A stretch of DNA of 36,511 nucleotides from Bacillota bacterium (GTDB taxonomy: Bacteria > Bacillota > Dehalobacteriia > UBA4068). The stretch lies in the NCBI GenBank assembly GCA_024679955.1, contig JAILCQ010000010.1:79277-115787 (forward strand), read 5' to 3'. Every line of letters begins with the position of its first letter. Within the stretch, counting starts at the first letter, position 1. The notes beneath the pieces are model-generated. The model saw nothing but the letters and a program-made list of their open reading frames with translations. It searched no databases and was not told where the DNA came from. Shown here piece by piece: positions 1 through 8,145 of the stretch. The translations under genes were made by a program, and so were the position numbers.

Positions 1-1
1 A

Positions 2-850
2 TGGTATCCCGGCCATATGGCCAAGGCCAAAAGGAATATAGAAAGCGATTTGGCTTTGGTGGACATGATCATCGAGGTGATCGACGCCAGAATCCCCGCC
101 GCCAGCCGCAATCCGGATCTCCAGCCTTACCTGGGACGGAAGGCCCATGTTTTGCTGCTGAACAAGGCGGATCTGGCCGACCCCCAATTGACTCAGCGCT
201 GGCTGGCCGCCTATCGCCGCCGCGGCTATTATCCGGCGGCGGTGAACGCCGCCCGCAAGCAGGGGGTGCGGGCATTGATCGCCGCGGTGGAAAAATCCGC
301 CCAACCCGTTTATCAAAAGCTGGCCGCCAAGGGCCGTTTGCCCCGGGGGGTGCGGGCCATGGTGCTGGGTATCCCCAATTGCGGCAAATCTACGGTGATC
401 AACGCTCTGGCCCCGGCCGCCGCCGCCAAAACCGGCAACAAACCGGGGGTGACCAAAGGCAAACAATGGGTAAAGACCCGCGCCGGTATCGAACTTTTGG
501 ATACGCCGGGCTTGCTGTGGCCCAAATTCGCCAGCGATGATACCGCTTTTAAGCTGGCGGTTTGCGGTTCTATCAGCGATTTGGTGTTCCCGGTTTACCA
601 GGTGGCGCGGCAATTGGCGGAGTTGTTGCTGCAAATCGACGCCCCGGCGCTGTGCCTTCGCTATAAGCTGAAGCAAGCGCCGGAAGACGGCGACGCCTTC
701 TTCGCGGATATGGCCGCCGCCCGCGGGCTGTTGGGGCCTGGGGGACGGTTGCGGACGGAAGACGCCGCCTCTGTCTTTTTGCAGGAGTTCCGCAGCGGCA
801 AGCTGGGACGCTTCACCTTGGAAAAGCCGGAGGAAGCTTTGGATGGATGA
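2..850 (+). CDS. rbgA: Ribosome biogenesis GTPase RbgA/YlqF (5' end cut by window edge)
   Basis: Circularly permuted GTPase that assists late assembly of the 50S ribosomal subunit. The reading frame is open from base 2 and begins W-Y-P-G-H-M-A-K-A-K, the usual N-terminus of the family just after the start. So only the first few codons lie outside the window, and the ATG at 17 is internal. The permuted G-motif order is visible: G4 NKAD (about residues 49-52 counted from that Met), then the G1 P-loop GIPNCGKST (about 118-126), then G3 DTPG in ELLDTPGLLWPKF. A C-terminal helical domain follows. It overlaps rnhB by 8 bp, so the two are probably translationally coupled. This gene order is common in Bacillota. 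Confidence 0.95.
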   Translation, partial: WYPGHMAKAKRNIESDLALVDMIIEVIDARIPAASRNPDLQPYLGRKAHVLLLNKADLADPQLTQRWLAAYRRRGYYPAAVNAARKQGVRALIAAVEKSAQPVYQKLAAKGRLPRGVRAMVLGIPNCGKSTVINALAPAAAAKTGNKPGVTKGKQWVKTRAGIELLDTPGLLWPKFASDDTAFKLAVCGSISDLVFPVYQVARQLAELLLQIDAPALCLRYKLKQAPEDGDAFFADMAAARGLLGPGGRLRTEDAASVFLQEFRSGKLGRFTLEKPEEALDG

Positions 851-1457
851 AAAAGAACTGTCCCGTTTGGGACAAATGAGCGTTTACGAACAGGATCTGG
901 CCGGTCGGGGATACCGTTTGATCGCCGGTGTGGACGAGGCCGGCCGGGGGCCTTTGGCCGGGCCGGTGGCGGCGGCAGCGGTGATTTTGCCCCCCGGCTG
1001 CCTGATCGAAAAATTGAACGACTCCAAAAAACTAAGCCCCGCCCGGCGTTTGGCCCTGGAACCGATCATCCGGGAAAAGGCGATCGCCTGTGCCGTGGCC
1101 ACGGTGGACAATCTTATCATCGATGAGATCAACATTCTGGAGGCTTCCCGCCTGGCCATGGTGAAAGCCGTGGAAATGCTGCGGCCCGCCCCGGATTATC
1201 TGCTGCTGGACGCCATGACCCTGCCCTTGGATATAGAACAAACCGGCCTGATACACGGCGACGCGCTGAGCGTATCCATCGCCGCCGCCAGTATCCTGGC
1301 CAAGAATCATCGGGACCGTTTGATGGTAGAGCTGGACGCCCTCTATCCCCAATACGGTTTCGCCAAGCATAAGGGCTACCCCACCGCCGCTCACCGGCAA
1401 GCGATCAAGCAATACGGTTTGTCGCCGGTGCACCGGCGGACGTTTCGCGTCAAATAG
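843..1457 (+). CDS. rnhB: Ribonuclease HII
   Basis: Endonuclease that cuts the RNA strand of RNA-DNA hybrids and removes misincorporated ribonucleotides. The family signature GVDEAGRGPLAGPV sits at about residues 29-42, giving the catalytic Asp31-Glu32 pair. A later LLLDAMTL segment provides the third acidic residue, and the AAASILAKNHRD segment is typical. At 204 residues it is a normal short RNase HII without the N-terminal extension seen in some Bacillus proteins. The ATG lies inside the end of rbgA (8-bp overlap). It is the second gene of the rbgA-rnhB-yraN-dxs-tlyA run. Confidence 0.96.
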   Translation: MDEKELSRLGQMSVYEQDLAGRGYRLIAGVDEAGRGPLAGPVAAAAVILPPGCLIEKLNDSKKLSPARRLALEPIIREKAIACAVATVDNLIIDEINILEASRLAMVKAVEMLRPAPDYLLLDAMTLPLDIEQTGLIHGDALSVSIAAASILAKNHRDRLMVELDALYPQYGFAKHKGYPTAAHRQAIKQYGLSPVHRRTFRVK

Positions 1458-1485
1458 GATACAAAAGCAATACGACCAAAAAACA

Positions 1486-1845
1486 ATGATGAAAGAAAAC
1501 AACAAAACCATCGGCCGGCAGGGCGAAGATATGGCCGCCCTGGCCTTGCAGCAAAAGGGCTTTCAAATCGTATGCCGCAATTACCGGAAAAGCTTCGGCG
1601 AAATCGATATCATCGCCCAAAAAAAGGACAAGCTGTATTTTGTGGAAGTGAAAGCCAGACGCAGCGGAGCTTTTGCCCGCCCGGCGGAAAGCGTGGGCCC
1701 AGCCAAACGCCGGCAGGTGACGCAAATGGCCCTTGCCTATATGGGGGAGCATGGCGGGGAACGGGATTGCTCGTTTCTGGTGGCCGAGGTATATTTGCAA
1801 GAAAAGAAAGTGCATTTTATTGAAGACAGCTTCGCGGAGGATTGA
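1486..1845 (+). CDS. yraN: YraN/UPF0102 family nuclease-fold protein
   Basis: Small (119 residues) protein of the UPF0102 family, which has a PD-(D/E)xK nuclease-like fold but no settled function. The family core is clear: GRQGEDMAALAL near the N-terminus, then GEIDIIA and FVEVKAR, which carry the acidic and Lys residues of the nuclease-like motif. It sits directly after rnhB with a 28-bp gap, a very common arrangement across bacteria. Two ATGs occur in tandem at 1486 and 1489, so the exact start is uncertain by one codon. Its stop overlaps an upstream in-frame TTG of the dxs frame. Confidence 0.92.
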   Translation: MMKENNKTIGRQGEDMAALALQQKGFQIVCRNYRKSFGEIDIIAQKKDKLYFVEVKARRSGAFARPAESVGPAKRRQVTQMALAYMGEHGGERDCSFLVAEVYLQEKKVHFIEDSFAED

Positions 1846-1877
1846 CGCCGTCGGCAGCGAAGCATGGAGGCAAACTT

Positions 1878-3749
1878 TTGAGCGAAGAGAAGAGCATACT
1901 GGCGCAAATCAACGATCCGGCGGATTTGCGCCGCTTAGACATAGAAGAATTGACGGCCCTGGCCCAGGAGATCCGCGATCTGATTTTGCAGGTGGTGGCG
2001 GAAAACGGCGGCCATTTGGCCTCCAATCTGGGCACGGTGGAATTGGCCTTGGCGGTGCATTATGCCTTCAACACCCCCTACGACCAGGTGGTATGGGATG
2101 TGGGGCATCAATGCTACGCCCATAAGATCATTACCGGCCGGCGGGACCGTTTCTCTTCGATCCGCACGGCGGAGGGCTTGAGCGGCTTTTGCAATGCCGA
2201 AGAAAGCGAATACGATTGCTTTACCACCGGCCATGCCAGCAATTCCATTTCCCTGGCCCTGGGTTTGGCTATGGCCAGGGACGCCAAAGGGGAAAAACGG
2301 CATGTGGCCGCCGTGATCGGCGACGGCGCTTTGACCGGCGGTATGGCTTTTGAGGCTTTGGATCACGGCGGGGAGCTGCAAACCCCGTTGATCGTGATTT
2401 TGAACGACAATAAAATGAGCATCGCCGCCAATGTTGGCGCTTTGTCCCGGCATTTGATGAAATTGCGTGCCGCTCCGGCCTATCACCGGGCCAAACGGGA
2501 CGTGGACGCCTGGCTGCAGAAAATACCCGGCGTCGGGCCCCTGATGGTCAAGGCCTTGCGCAAAGTCAAATCTGCCGGGAAGTATTTGATCAGCCGGGGC
2601 ATTTTGTTTGAGGAATTGGGCTATGTGTATTTGGGGCCCATAGACGGGCATGATTTGCCCCATCTGATCGAGCTTTTGGAAGTGGCCAAAGGCTCGGATT
2701 GTCCGGTGGTGGTGCATGTGCGTACGCAAAAAGGCAAAGGCTATGCGCCGGCAGAGCAAAATCCCAGCCGTTTTCATGGGGCCGCCCCCTTCTGTTTGGC
2801 CAGCGGCTATGAAAAGAAAAATGATCAGCCCGCCTTTACCGACGTTTTCGGCAAGACTTTGCTGGAACTGGCCGGGCAGGATCCGTCCATATGCGCCGTT
2901 ACGGCGGCCATGGCCGACGGCTCCGGTCTGAAGGAATTTGCCCGGTCTTATCCCCGGCGCTTTTTCGACGTGGGCATTGCCGAACAGCATGCCCTGAGCT
3001 TTGCCGCCGGTTTGGCCAAAGGCGGCATGAAACCGGTGGCAGTCTTGTATTCCACCTTTTTGCAGCGGGCCTACGATCAGCTGATGGAGGATATTTGCCT
3101 GCAGCAGCTGCCGGTGGTGCTGGCCGTGGACCGGGCCGGCGTGGTCGGGGAGGACGGCTATAGTCACCAGGGCGTCTACGATCTGTCCTTTTTGCGTTCC
3201 ATACCGGGTTTGACCGTCATGGCCCCCCGGGACGGCGTGGAATTGTCGATGATGCTGCGGGAGGCTTTGATCTGGCGGCGGCCGGTGGCCATTCGCTATC
3301 CCAAGGGCAAAGCCGATCAGGGCCTGCCTTTGCCCGCCCCGGTATGCTACGGCAAAGGGGAATTGCTGCGGGAAGGCCGGGACGTGGCCTTGCTCAGCTG
3401 CGGCGTTATGGCGGCGGCGGCGATGGCGGCCGCGGATATCCTGCATCGGCAGGGCGTGGAGGCGGCGGTGTTCCATAGCCGCTTTGTCAGCCCTCTGGAC
3501 GAAAGCGCCGTCATAAGCCTGGCCTCCGCCTGCGGCGGCCGGGTGGCGGCCCTGGAGGACAATATCGCCGAAGGCGGCTTCGGCGAGGCCTGCGCCGGGG
3601 CGCTGCGGCAGGAAAAAGCGGATATCCTCTCCATCGCTTTGCCCAAAAGCTTTATCGCCCAGGGAAAACGGGACGATATATTGGGGCGGTACGGTTTGTG
3701 CGGCGATAAGATCGCCCAAGCCGTTGCCGGCAAATGGTTTGCGAAATGA
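1878..3749 (+). CDS. dxs: 1-deoxy-D-xylulose-5-phosphate synthase
   Basis: Thiamine-diphosphate enzyme that condenses pyruvate and glyceraldehyde 3-phosphate, the first step of the MEP isoprenoid pathway. Visible family segments are GGHLASNLGTVELALAVH, WDVGHQCYAHKIITGR, the ThDP/Mg motif GDGALTGGMAFEAL (around residue 147), LNDNKMSI, and the catalytic-Glu segment FFDVGIAEQHALSFAAG (around residue 363). A transketolase C-terminal domain follows, for about 623 residues in total. I chose the TTG at 1878 because GGAGG lies at 1866-1870, 7 bases upstream, and the protein then starts like known Dxs proteins. An in-frame TTG at 1842, overlapping the yraN stop, would add 12 unlikely residues. Confidence 0.96.
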   Translation: MSEEKSILAQINDPADLRRLDIEELTALAQEIRDLILQVVAENGGHLASNLGTVELALAVHYAFNTPYDQVVWDVGHQCYAHKIITGRRDRFSSIRTAEGLSGFCNAEESEYDCFTTGHASNSISLALGLAMARDAKGEKRHVAAVIGDGALTGGMAFEALDHGGELQTPLIVILNDNKMSIAANVGALSRHLMKLRAAPAYHRAKRDVDAWLQKIPGVGPLMVKALRKVKSAGKYLISRGILFEELGYVYLGPIDGHDLPHLIELLEVAKGSDCPVVVHVRTQKGKGYAPAEQNPSRFHGAAPFCLASGYEKKNDQPAFTDVFGKTLLELAGQDPSICAVTAAMADGSGLKEFARSYPRRFFDVGIAEQHALSFAAGLAKGGMKPVAVLYSTFLQRAYDQLMEDICLQQLPVVLAVDRAGVVGEDGYSHQGVYDLSFLRSIPGLTVMAPRDGVELSMMLREALIWRRPVAIRYPKGKADQGLPLPAPVCYGKGELLREGRDVALLSCGVMAAAAMAAADILHRQGVEAAVFHSRFVSPLDESAVISLASACGGRVAALEDNIAEGGFGEACAGALRQEKADILSIALPKSFIAQGKRDDILGRYGLCGDKIAQAVAGKWFAK

Positions 3750-3767
3750 ACAGGTGGGAGCGATAGC

Positions 3768-4586
3768 ATGAAAAATAAAGGGGCGGATAAAGTACGTTTG
3801 GATGTGTTGCTGGTCAACAGAGGCCTGTTTCCTTCCCGGGAGCAGGCTCGGGGGGCGATCATGGCCGGCGAGGTGATGGTAGGGGAGCAAAAAATCGATA
3901 AGGCGGGGACTATGGTGGCGGCGGACGCGCCCCTGCGGCTCTTGGGGGAAAGATTGCCCTTCGTTTCCCGGGGCGGGTTGAAGCTGGACAAAGCCCTGGA
4001 TTGTTTCGCCATCGACCTGGGACAAAAAACGGTTTTGGATATCGGCGCTTCCACCGGCGGTTTTACCGATTGCGCCCTGCAGCACGGCGCTGCCAAGGTG
4101 TACGCGGTGGACGTGGGCTACAATCAGTTGGCCTGGTCCTTGCGGAACGATCCCCGGGTAGTGGTTTTGGAAAAAACCAACGCCCGCTATTTGCAAAGGG
4201 AGACCATAGGCGAGGATGTGGATTTTATCTGCTCCGACGTGTCCTTTATCTCCCTGCTGCTGGTGCTGCCGCCGGCGGTGGAACAATTGCTGAAGCCCGG
4301 CGGCCGGGTAGCGGCTTTGATCAAGCCCCAGTTTGAGGCCGGCCGGGAAAACGTAGGCAAAAAAGGTGTGGTGCGGGATAAACAAGTACACAAACAGGTG
4401 ATTTTAAAAATCATCGAGGGCTTTCGATCCATGGGCCTGACGGTACAGGGACTGAACTATTCGCCGGTCACCGGCGCAGACGGCAATATCGAGTACCTGA
4501 TTTGCGGCTGCAAAGGCGGCGGCGAAGCCCCGCCGCCGGATGTGGACGCCGTGATCGAAGAAGCCTGGGCCGCTCATGGCAAATAA
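3768..4586 (+). CDS. tlyA: TlyA-family 2'-O-methyltransferase (S4 domain + FtsJ-like)
   Basis: Predicted rRNA 2'-O-ribose methyltransferase of the TlyA/YqxC family (272 residues). An N-terminal S4 RNA-binding domain (about residues 8-65; RLDVLLVNRGLFPSREQARG...GEVMV) is followed by a Rossmann SAM-binding domain with VLDIGASTGGFTDCALQ (motif I) and YAVDVGYNQL. SDVSFIS and ALIKPQFE are typical later motifs. In mycobacteria TlyA methylates 16S and 23S rRNA and affects capreomycin sensitivity; in Bacillota the target is less clear. It lies 18 bp after dxs, the usual place for this gene next to isoprenoid genes. The following nadK/argR/recN genes often found here are absent: the strand switches instead. 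Confidence 0.9.
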   Translation: MKNKGADKVRLDVLLVNRGLFPSREQARGAIMAGEVMVGEQKIDKAGTMVAADAPLRLLGERLPFVSRGGLKLDKALDCFAIDLGQKTVLDIGASTGGFTDCALQHGAAKVYAVDVGYNQLAWSLRNDPRVVVLEKTNARYLQRETIGEDVDFICSDVSFISLLLVLPPAVEQLLKPGGRVAALIKPQFEAGRENVGKKGVVRDKQVHKQVILKIIEGFRSMGLTVQGLNYSPVTGADGNIEYLICGCKGGGEAPPPDVDAVIEEAWAAHGK

Positions 4587-4658
4587 GGGCAGATAGATGC
4601 CGGAAAATGCCGTATAGGCGACAATACGCGATCATAACAAAAAAGCGACAGCGAAGAT

Positions 4659-4698
4659 AAAAAAGCCGGATCCGCGCGGTAAAAGGCGCGGATCCGGC
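4659..4698 (-). terminator. Rho-independent terminator for the UPF0182 operon
   Basis: A perfect 13-bp stem (4665-4677 with 4686-4698; arm GCCGGATCCGCGC) with an 8-base loop. Read on the minus strand it is followed by six T residues (4664-4659). It therefore ends transcripts arriving from the small membrane-protein gene and UPF0182. On the plus strand no T-run follows, so it would be a weaker stop for the tlyA transcript. Confidence 0.85.
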
Positions 4699-4755
4699 GT
4701 CTGTATGCGGCCGGTGTTTGTTTGCCGGAAAGCCCGGCGATCGATGGACGATGAT

Positions 4756-4935
4756 TCAGGCTTTGCCGTCGCTGCCGTCCGTATCGTCCTCGATATCGGT
4801 AAACGTGCCGTCGATGATGGGCGCTTCGTCTTCCCGGGGCGCTTCTCCGGATTTGTTGGGAAACAGACGGTTCAGCACTTTGCCCCCCAGCAAAACCAAA
4901 GCCACCAGCAAAGCCATGCGTATCAGCAGTTGCAT
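4756..4935 (-). CDS. Small membrane protein with acidic tail
   Basis: A 59-residue protein with one N-terminal hydrophobic segment (MQLLIRMALLVALVLLGGKV) followed by a charged, Asp/Glu-rich tail ending in DDTDGSDGKA. I do not recognise a family. The ATG at 4935 is chosen because GGAGG (4942-4946) ends 6 bases before it; the in-frame TTG at 4941 directly touches the Shine-Dalgarno and is too close. The gene lies 34 bp downstream of UPF0182 on the same strand, with a shared terminator just beyond. It is therefore probably co-transcribed with the large membrane protein and could be a small partner or stabiliser of it. That role is inference only. Confidence 0.7.
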   Translation of the reverse strand: MQLLIRMALLVALVLLGGKVLNRLFPNKSGEAPREDEAPIIDGTFTDIEDDTDGSDGKA

Positions 4936-4969
4936 AGGCAACCTCCTTCCTTGATTGCGCCGGCGGGTT

Positions 4970-7903
4970 TTATTCCGGCAGCAAAGCGTTTTCCTGGGGC
5001 GGCGTTTCGGGGAGGCTTTCGCCTACCGGCGCCGCTTCCCCGCCGCCGGTGGTTTCGGCCAAGCCGTCGCCGGCGTCTTCCGGCAACAGCCGCTGCAAAT
5101 AACCGGCCAGCTGATCCAGATAGCGGCCGTAAGCGGCCCAGTTGCCGTCTCTTTGCGCCTGGATGGCGTCGTCATAGGCTTGTTTGGCCAATTGGGCGAT
5201 CTCTTCCGTGGACAGGCCGTCCGCTTCCGTCTTGGTCCCGTCGCTGCCGTCGCCGGCGGGTCGATAGTCCCCGCCGCTCAGCAGCGTGCCGATCTCGTCG
5301 CCGAACATATCGCCCAAAGCGTTGGCCAGGGTATCGGCATAGGCGATCCTTTCATTGTAGTAGACCACCACCCGTTTTACTTCCGGCAAACTGCTGGAAG
5401 CGGATTCCAGGTAAATGGGCTCCACATACATCAGGGAATCTTCGATGGGGATCACGAACAGATTACCCCGGCTGTAGATCGAACCGGCGGAGCTCCACAG
5501 GGTGAAATCCTGGGCGATCTTGGTATGCTGGTTGATTTGGGATTCGATCTGCTGCGGGCCGTATATCGTCCGGTCCTTGGGCAGTTGGAAGAGGATCAGA
5601 TCCCCGTAATGCTCTCCGTCGTTCCGGCCCACCAGCAATGCGGTCATATTGTATTTCCCGGAAGGCGTGTAGGGAACGGAAGTGATGAATTCAGCGTCTT
5701 TTTCATTGGGGAGCTTCATGATATAGTAACGGGGAACCATGGTCACGGTTTCTGTCCCATAAACCTCGGTGGCGATATTCCAGGCGTCTTCGTTTTGATA
5801 AAAACTGTTGACGTCGGTCATATGGTATTTGCTGTAGACCTTGGCCTGGATATTGAACATGGTAATGGGGTAGCGGATATGGGCCTGCAGCTCTTCCGGC
5901 ATTTCGGCGAAGCTCTTGAACAAAGCCGGGTAGATTTTTTTCAGGGTTTGGGCGATGGGATCTTCTTCGTCCACCACATAAAAACCGGTGTCGCCGTTAT
6001 AGGCGTCGATGACGATCTTTACCGAGTTGCGTATATAGTTGACGTCGCTTTTGTTCGAATATGGCTCGGAATAGGGGTAATAACTGCTGGCGGTATAGGC
6101 GTCGATCATCCAATACAGTTTGCCGCCGGCGGCGACGATATAGGGATCGTCGTCATAGTGCAGAAACGGGGCGATCCGATAGACCCGGTCCATGATTTTG
6201 CGGTTGATGATGATTTTGGATTCGCTGTCGATATTGGTGGAAACCAGCAGCTTCAGACTGCCTTCCCGCATGGAGAACAGCAGGCGGTTCAGGAAATTGA
6301 GGCGGATGCCCGCATTGCCGTCATAGGTGGTGTAAACATTGGCGTCGCCGCTGGGATAGTCGAATTCCTGCTCGTCGGTATTGACCACGATATAATTATC
6401 CGTGGTTTCGCCGAAATAGATTTCCGGACGCTCAATTTGTATCTCCTGAACGCTGGAAACCGGCGGTATGCCTTTGATCAGCATATCCGGCTGCCCGCTT
6501 TCCGTCACCTTATCCACCCGGGACAGGGTGATGCCGTAGCCGTGGGTGTATTTCAAATGCTGGGTCAGCCACTGATCGGTGGTGGCGTTTTCATCGATTT
6601 CCCTGGCGGAGAGGAAAACCTGCGTATATTCGTCGTTGATTTGGTACCGGTCCACATCCACGTCGTTGAATTTATAATACAGGCGTATGCTTTGGGTTTG
6701 GTTATAGAATTTTTCCGCCGGTTCAAAGTCATTGATGCGGATATTGGTGATGGTATCCAAATTGTTGGCAATATCCGCCGCCTGCAAATTGTTGGTGGCG
6801 GCAAAGTTGCGGATATCGATATCCTGCAAATTGTAGGCGGAACGGGTGAAAGAAATATTGTTTTGCAGATAGTTGTATTCTTTGCTGATCTCGTCCGGCG
6901 CGACCACCAGGCTTTGGATGGAAGCGGCGGCGATAGAGCCGAGGATCAGCACGGCCACCATGGCGGCAGGCATGATAAAGGCCTTTTTCCAGCTGCGCTT
7001 TTGCATGCCCCAGACGAACATGGCCGCACCGGCCAGGGCCATGAGCATCAGCAGGCGATAGACCCATAAGGTGATGTTGATATCGGTGAATCCCGCGCCG
7101 TATACCACGCCGGAGCTGCCGGCATAGAGCAGGGTGAACCGCTGCAGATAAAAGTGGAAGCCCACGGCCAAAAACAGCAAAGCGCCCAAAACCTTGATGG
7201 GGTTGGCGGCCAGGGATATCAATTTCCGCATGCTGTTTTTGTTGATGGTACTGTTTTGCCGCTCTCTGTCCTGCGCAGGACCGCCGCCGAACATTTGCCG
7301 GATGTTATCGCCGAAAGGGGACGTTTCCGGGGGCGGCGCGCCGCTGTCGATGATATGCGGCTTTCTGGCCGAAAGCAGCAGCAGATAAAAGAAGAATATC
7401 ACCGCAGCAAATCCCAGGATGATACTGACCAAAGAACCGTTGATATTGGCCAGGAAATCCAGCTTGAAAACATAGAAGGAAAGATCCCGGTGGAAAACCG
7501 GATCGGCGATGCCGAAATCCGTGCTGTTTATGAATTGCAGGATCTGGAACCACAGGCGGCCCACCACGTTGATGGTGACCAGCAGGGAAAAAACGGCGCT
7601 GATCAACATGGCCAATTGATTCAGACGTCTTTCGCTTAAGGTCTGATTGGATACCACTTGCAATACTTTGCTGTAGTAATTTTTTTTCAGCTTTTGCAAA
7701 TAAATGTAGCAAGCGGAAGTCAAAAGGATAAATACGGGAACGCCGATCTTCAATTGGGTAAGCAGCTTTTTGAAAAACACGCTTACATATTGCAATTCCT
7801 TGAACCAGAGATAATCCGTTAAAAAGTTGACAAGAGCGGTAAAGCCCAATAAAATCAATACTACCGCCAGAAAGACAATGGTTTTTGTTTTTTGCCTTTT
7901 CAA
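4970..7903 (-). CDS. UPF0182 (COG1615) family large membrane protein
   Basis: A 977-residue protein of the UPF0182 family, found in Actinobacteria, Clostridia and cyanobacteria and without an assigned biochemical role. The N-terminal third holds about seven hydrophobic segments, starting KTIVFLAVVLILLGFTALVNFLTDYLWFKELQY. The remainder is a large soluble, probably extracytoplasmic domain with family-like stretches such as IRLNFLNRLLFSMREG, RIAPFLHYDDDPYIV and YWMIDAYT. The C-terminus is Pro/Gly/Glu-rich and low in complexity. The start is TTG at 7903, preceded by GAAAGGAGCT (7911-7920). The leader to the predicted promoter is about 180 nt. It is divergent from the FHA-FtsW gene. Confidence 0.9.
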   Translation of the reverse strand: MKRQKTKTIVFLAVVLILLGFTALVNFLTDYLWFKELQYVSVFFKKLLTQLKIGVPVFILLTSACYIYLQKLKKNYYSKVLQVVSNQTLSERRLNQLAMLISAVFSLLVTINVVGRLWFQILQFINSTDFGIADPVFHRDLSFYVFKLDFLANINGSLVSIILGFAAVIFFFYLLLLSARKPHIIDSGAPPPETSPFGDNIRQMFGGGPAQDRERQNSTINKNSMRKLISLAANPIKVLGALLFLAVGFHFYLQRFTLLYAGSSGVVYGAGFTDINITLWVYRLLMLMALAGAAMFVWGMQKRSWKKAFIMPAAMVAVLILGSIAAASIQSLVVAPDEISKEYNYLQNNISFTRSAYNLQDIDIRNFAATNNLQAADIANNLDTITNIRINDFEPAEKFYNQTQSIRLYYKFNDVDVDRYQINDEYTQVFLSAREIDENATTDQWLTQHLKYTHGYGITLSRVDKVTESGQPDMLIKGIPPVSSVQEIQIERPEIYFGETTDNYIVVNTDEQEFDYPSGDANVYTTYDGNAGIRLNFLNRLLFSMREGSLKLLVSTNIDSESKIIINRKIMDRVYRIAPFLHYDDDPYIVAAGGKLYWMIDAYTASSYYPYSEPYSNKSDVNYIRNSVKIVIDAYNGDTGFYVVDEEDPIAQTLKKIYPALFKSFAEMPEELQAHIRYPITMFNIQAKVYSKYHMTDVNSFYQNEDAWNIATEVYGTETVTMVPRYYIMKLPNEKDAEFITSVPYTPSGKYNMTALLVGRNDGEHYGDLILFQLPKDRTIYGPQQIESQINQHTKIAQDFTLWSSAGSIYSRGNLFVIPIEDSLMYVEPIYLESASSSLPEVKRVVVYYNERIAYADTLANALGDMFGDEIGTLLSGGDYRPAGDGSDGTKTEADGLSTEEIAQLAKQAYDDAIQAQRDGNWAAYGRYLDQLAGYLQRLLPEDAGDGLAETTGGGEAAPVGESLPETPPQENALLPE

Positions 7904-8055
7904 AGTTCGTAGCTCCTTTCTAAAAGATAAGAGTAGCGCTTTTGCCGGGACAATAAAACCTGATGTTGTATTCTACGGGCAAGTGGAAAAATCTTGCCGT
8001 AAGAAAGCTTTTCCGGTAAAATTTATGATAAGCGTAGGATGAAAAGCACGGGATG

Positions 8056-8084
8056 TTGCCGGCCGGAAACAATGCCGGTATAGA
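8056..8084 (+). promoter_or_regulatory. Predicted promoter of the FHA-ftsW/pbp operon
   Basis: TTGCCG (8056-8061), 17 bp, TATAGA (8079-8084), about 60 bp before the start codon at 8146. The match to the sigma-A consensus is moderate. The region 7904-8145 otherwise holds only the UPF0182 leader and this promoter; I see no other gene in it. Confidence 0.5.
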
Positions 8085-8088
8085 TGCT

Positions 8089-8117
8089 ATTATACCATAG
8101 ATCGGAAAAAAAGCAAA
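8089..8117 (-). promoter_or_regulatory. Predicted promoter of the UPF0182 operon (extended -10)
   Basis: On the minus strand, TGGTATAAT (8097-8089) is a consensus -10 with an extended TGn motif. The possible -35 (TTTGCT, 8117-8112) is poor at a 17-bp spacing, which is typical when an extended -10 is present. It lies within a few bases of the opposing plus-strand promoter, so the two probably compete for polymerase. Confidence 0.55.
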
Positions 8118-8145
8118 ATAGCGTATAGCAAAAGAGGTTTTTGAT

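Noticed and set aside
1935-4391. An 818-codon open frame on the minus strand across dxs and tlyA
   Set aside because: It is antisense to two clear enzymes, is rich in His/Gln/Gly from complement codons, and shows no family motif.
4955-7069. A 704-codon open frame on the plus strand opposite UPF0182
   Set aside because: Shadow of the high-GC minus gene; no start site with a ribosome binding site and no recognisable domain.
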